Origin: Planctomycetes bacterium syqfu
GTDB lineage: Bacteria; Planctomycetota; Phycisphaerae; Phycisphaerales; Phycisphaeraceae
DNA length: 64,000 bases
NCBI GenBank assembly: GCA_020974905.1
Contig: CP087563.1
Location: forward strand, 434,001 to 498,000
Direction of reading: 5' to 3'
Below: more model-generated notes on this DNA
Seen by the model: the letters and a program-made list of their open reading frames with translations, nothing else
Database searches by the model: none
What the model was told of the DNA's origin: nothing
DNA letters: not shown here
Position numbering within the stretch: position 1 is the first letter of the stretch

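Overview
The window looks like a piece of a planctomycete chromosome (Planctomycetota, possibly Phycisphaerae; the class is a guess). The evidence is an N-terminal LEPR-XLL motif on a giant secreted-type protein, a shortened SecA paralogue, a DUF3467 protein and a CimA-type isoleucine branch. No tRNA, rRNA, CRISPR array, transposase or phage gene was seen.

Left 8 kb: ordinary short genes. On the minus strand is the 5' part of cimA ((R)-citramalate synthase). In front of it lies a complete-looking transcription attenuator: a promoter, a 20-residue leader peptide with five Ile codons, an antiterminator segment and a terminator with a GCAA tetraloop. Divergently, ctaA (heme A synthase) and ctaB (heme O synthase) overlap by ATGA and are followed by an ABC-transporter ATPase with no visible permease. 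Then come a 664-residue SecA paralogue, a small lipoprotein and a DUF3467 protein.

Right 56 kb: one reading frame opens at ATG 7932, behind a good Shine-Dalgarno, and I find no stop before the window ends. That is 18,689 complete codons (roughly 1.9 MDa) with the C-terminus still missing. Everything from 7932 to 64000 is this one gene; the many shorter ORFs overlapping it in other frames and on the other strand are shadows. The protein is rich in Asp, Thr, Gly, Ser and Asn and almost free of Cys.

Layout of the giant protein: basic N-terminus plus LEPR-XLL; a long beta-propeller-like block; a von Willebrand A domain with intact MIDAS residues; a first array of flagellin-hook-IN-like modules; more propeller; a leishmanolysin-like zinc metalloprotease domain with HEMGH, a distal His and a Met-turn; a block of 90-109 residue repeats; a second IN-like array (89-93 residue period); a very long propeller region built from 160-210 residue super-repeats with IN-like modules spliced in; a PPC-type domain; beta-helix-like repeats; and again propeller at the right edge. 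Two internal stretches (about 31.1-35.9 kb and 38.6-40.7 kb) have visibly lower GC and different codon choice, which suggests the gene was assembled from parts of different history. I infer a giant secreted or cell-surface adhesin or predation-type protein with an embedded protease. The nearby SecA paralogue is a candidate export motor, but that link is only positional.
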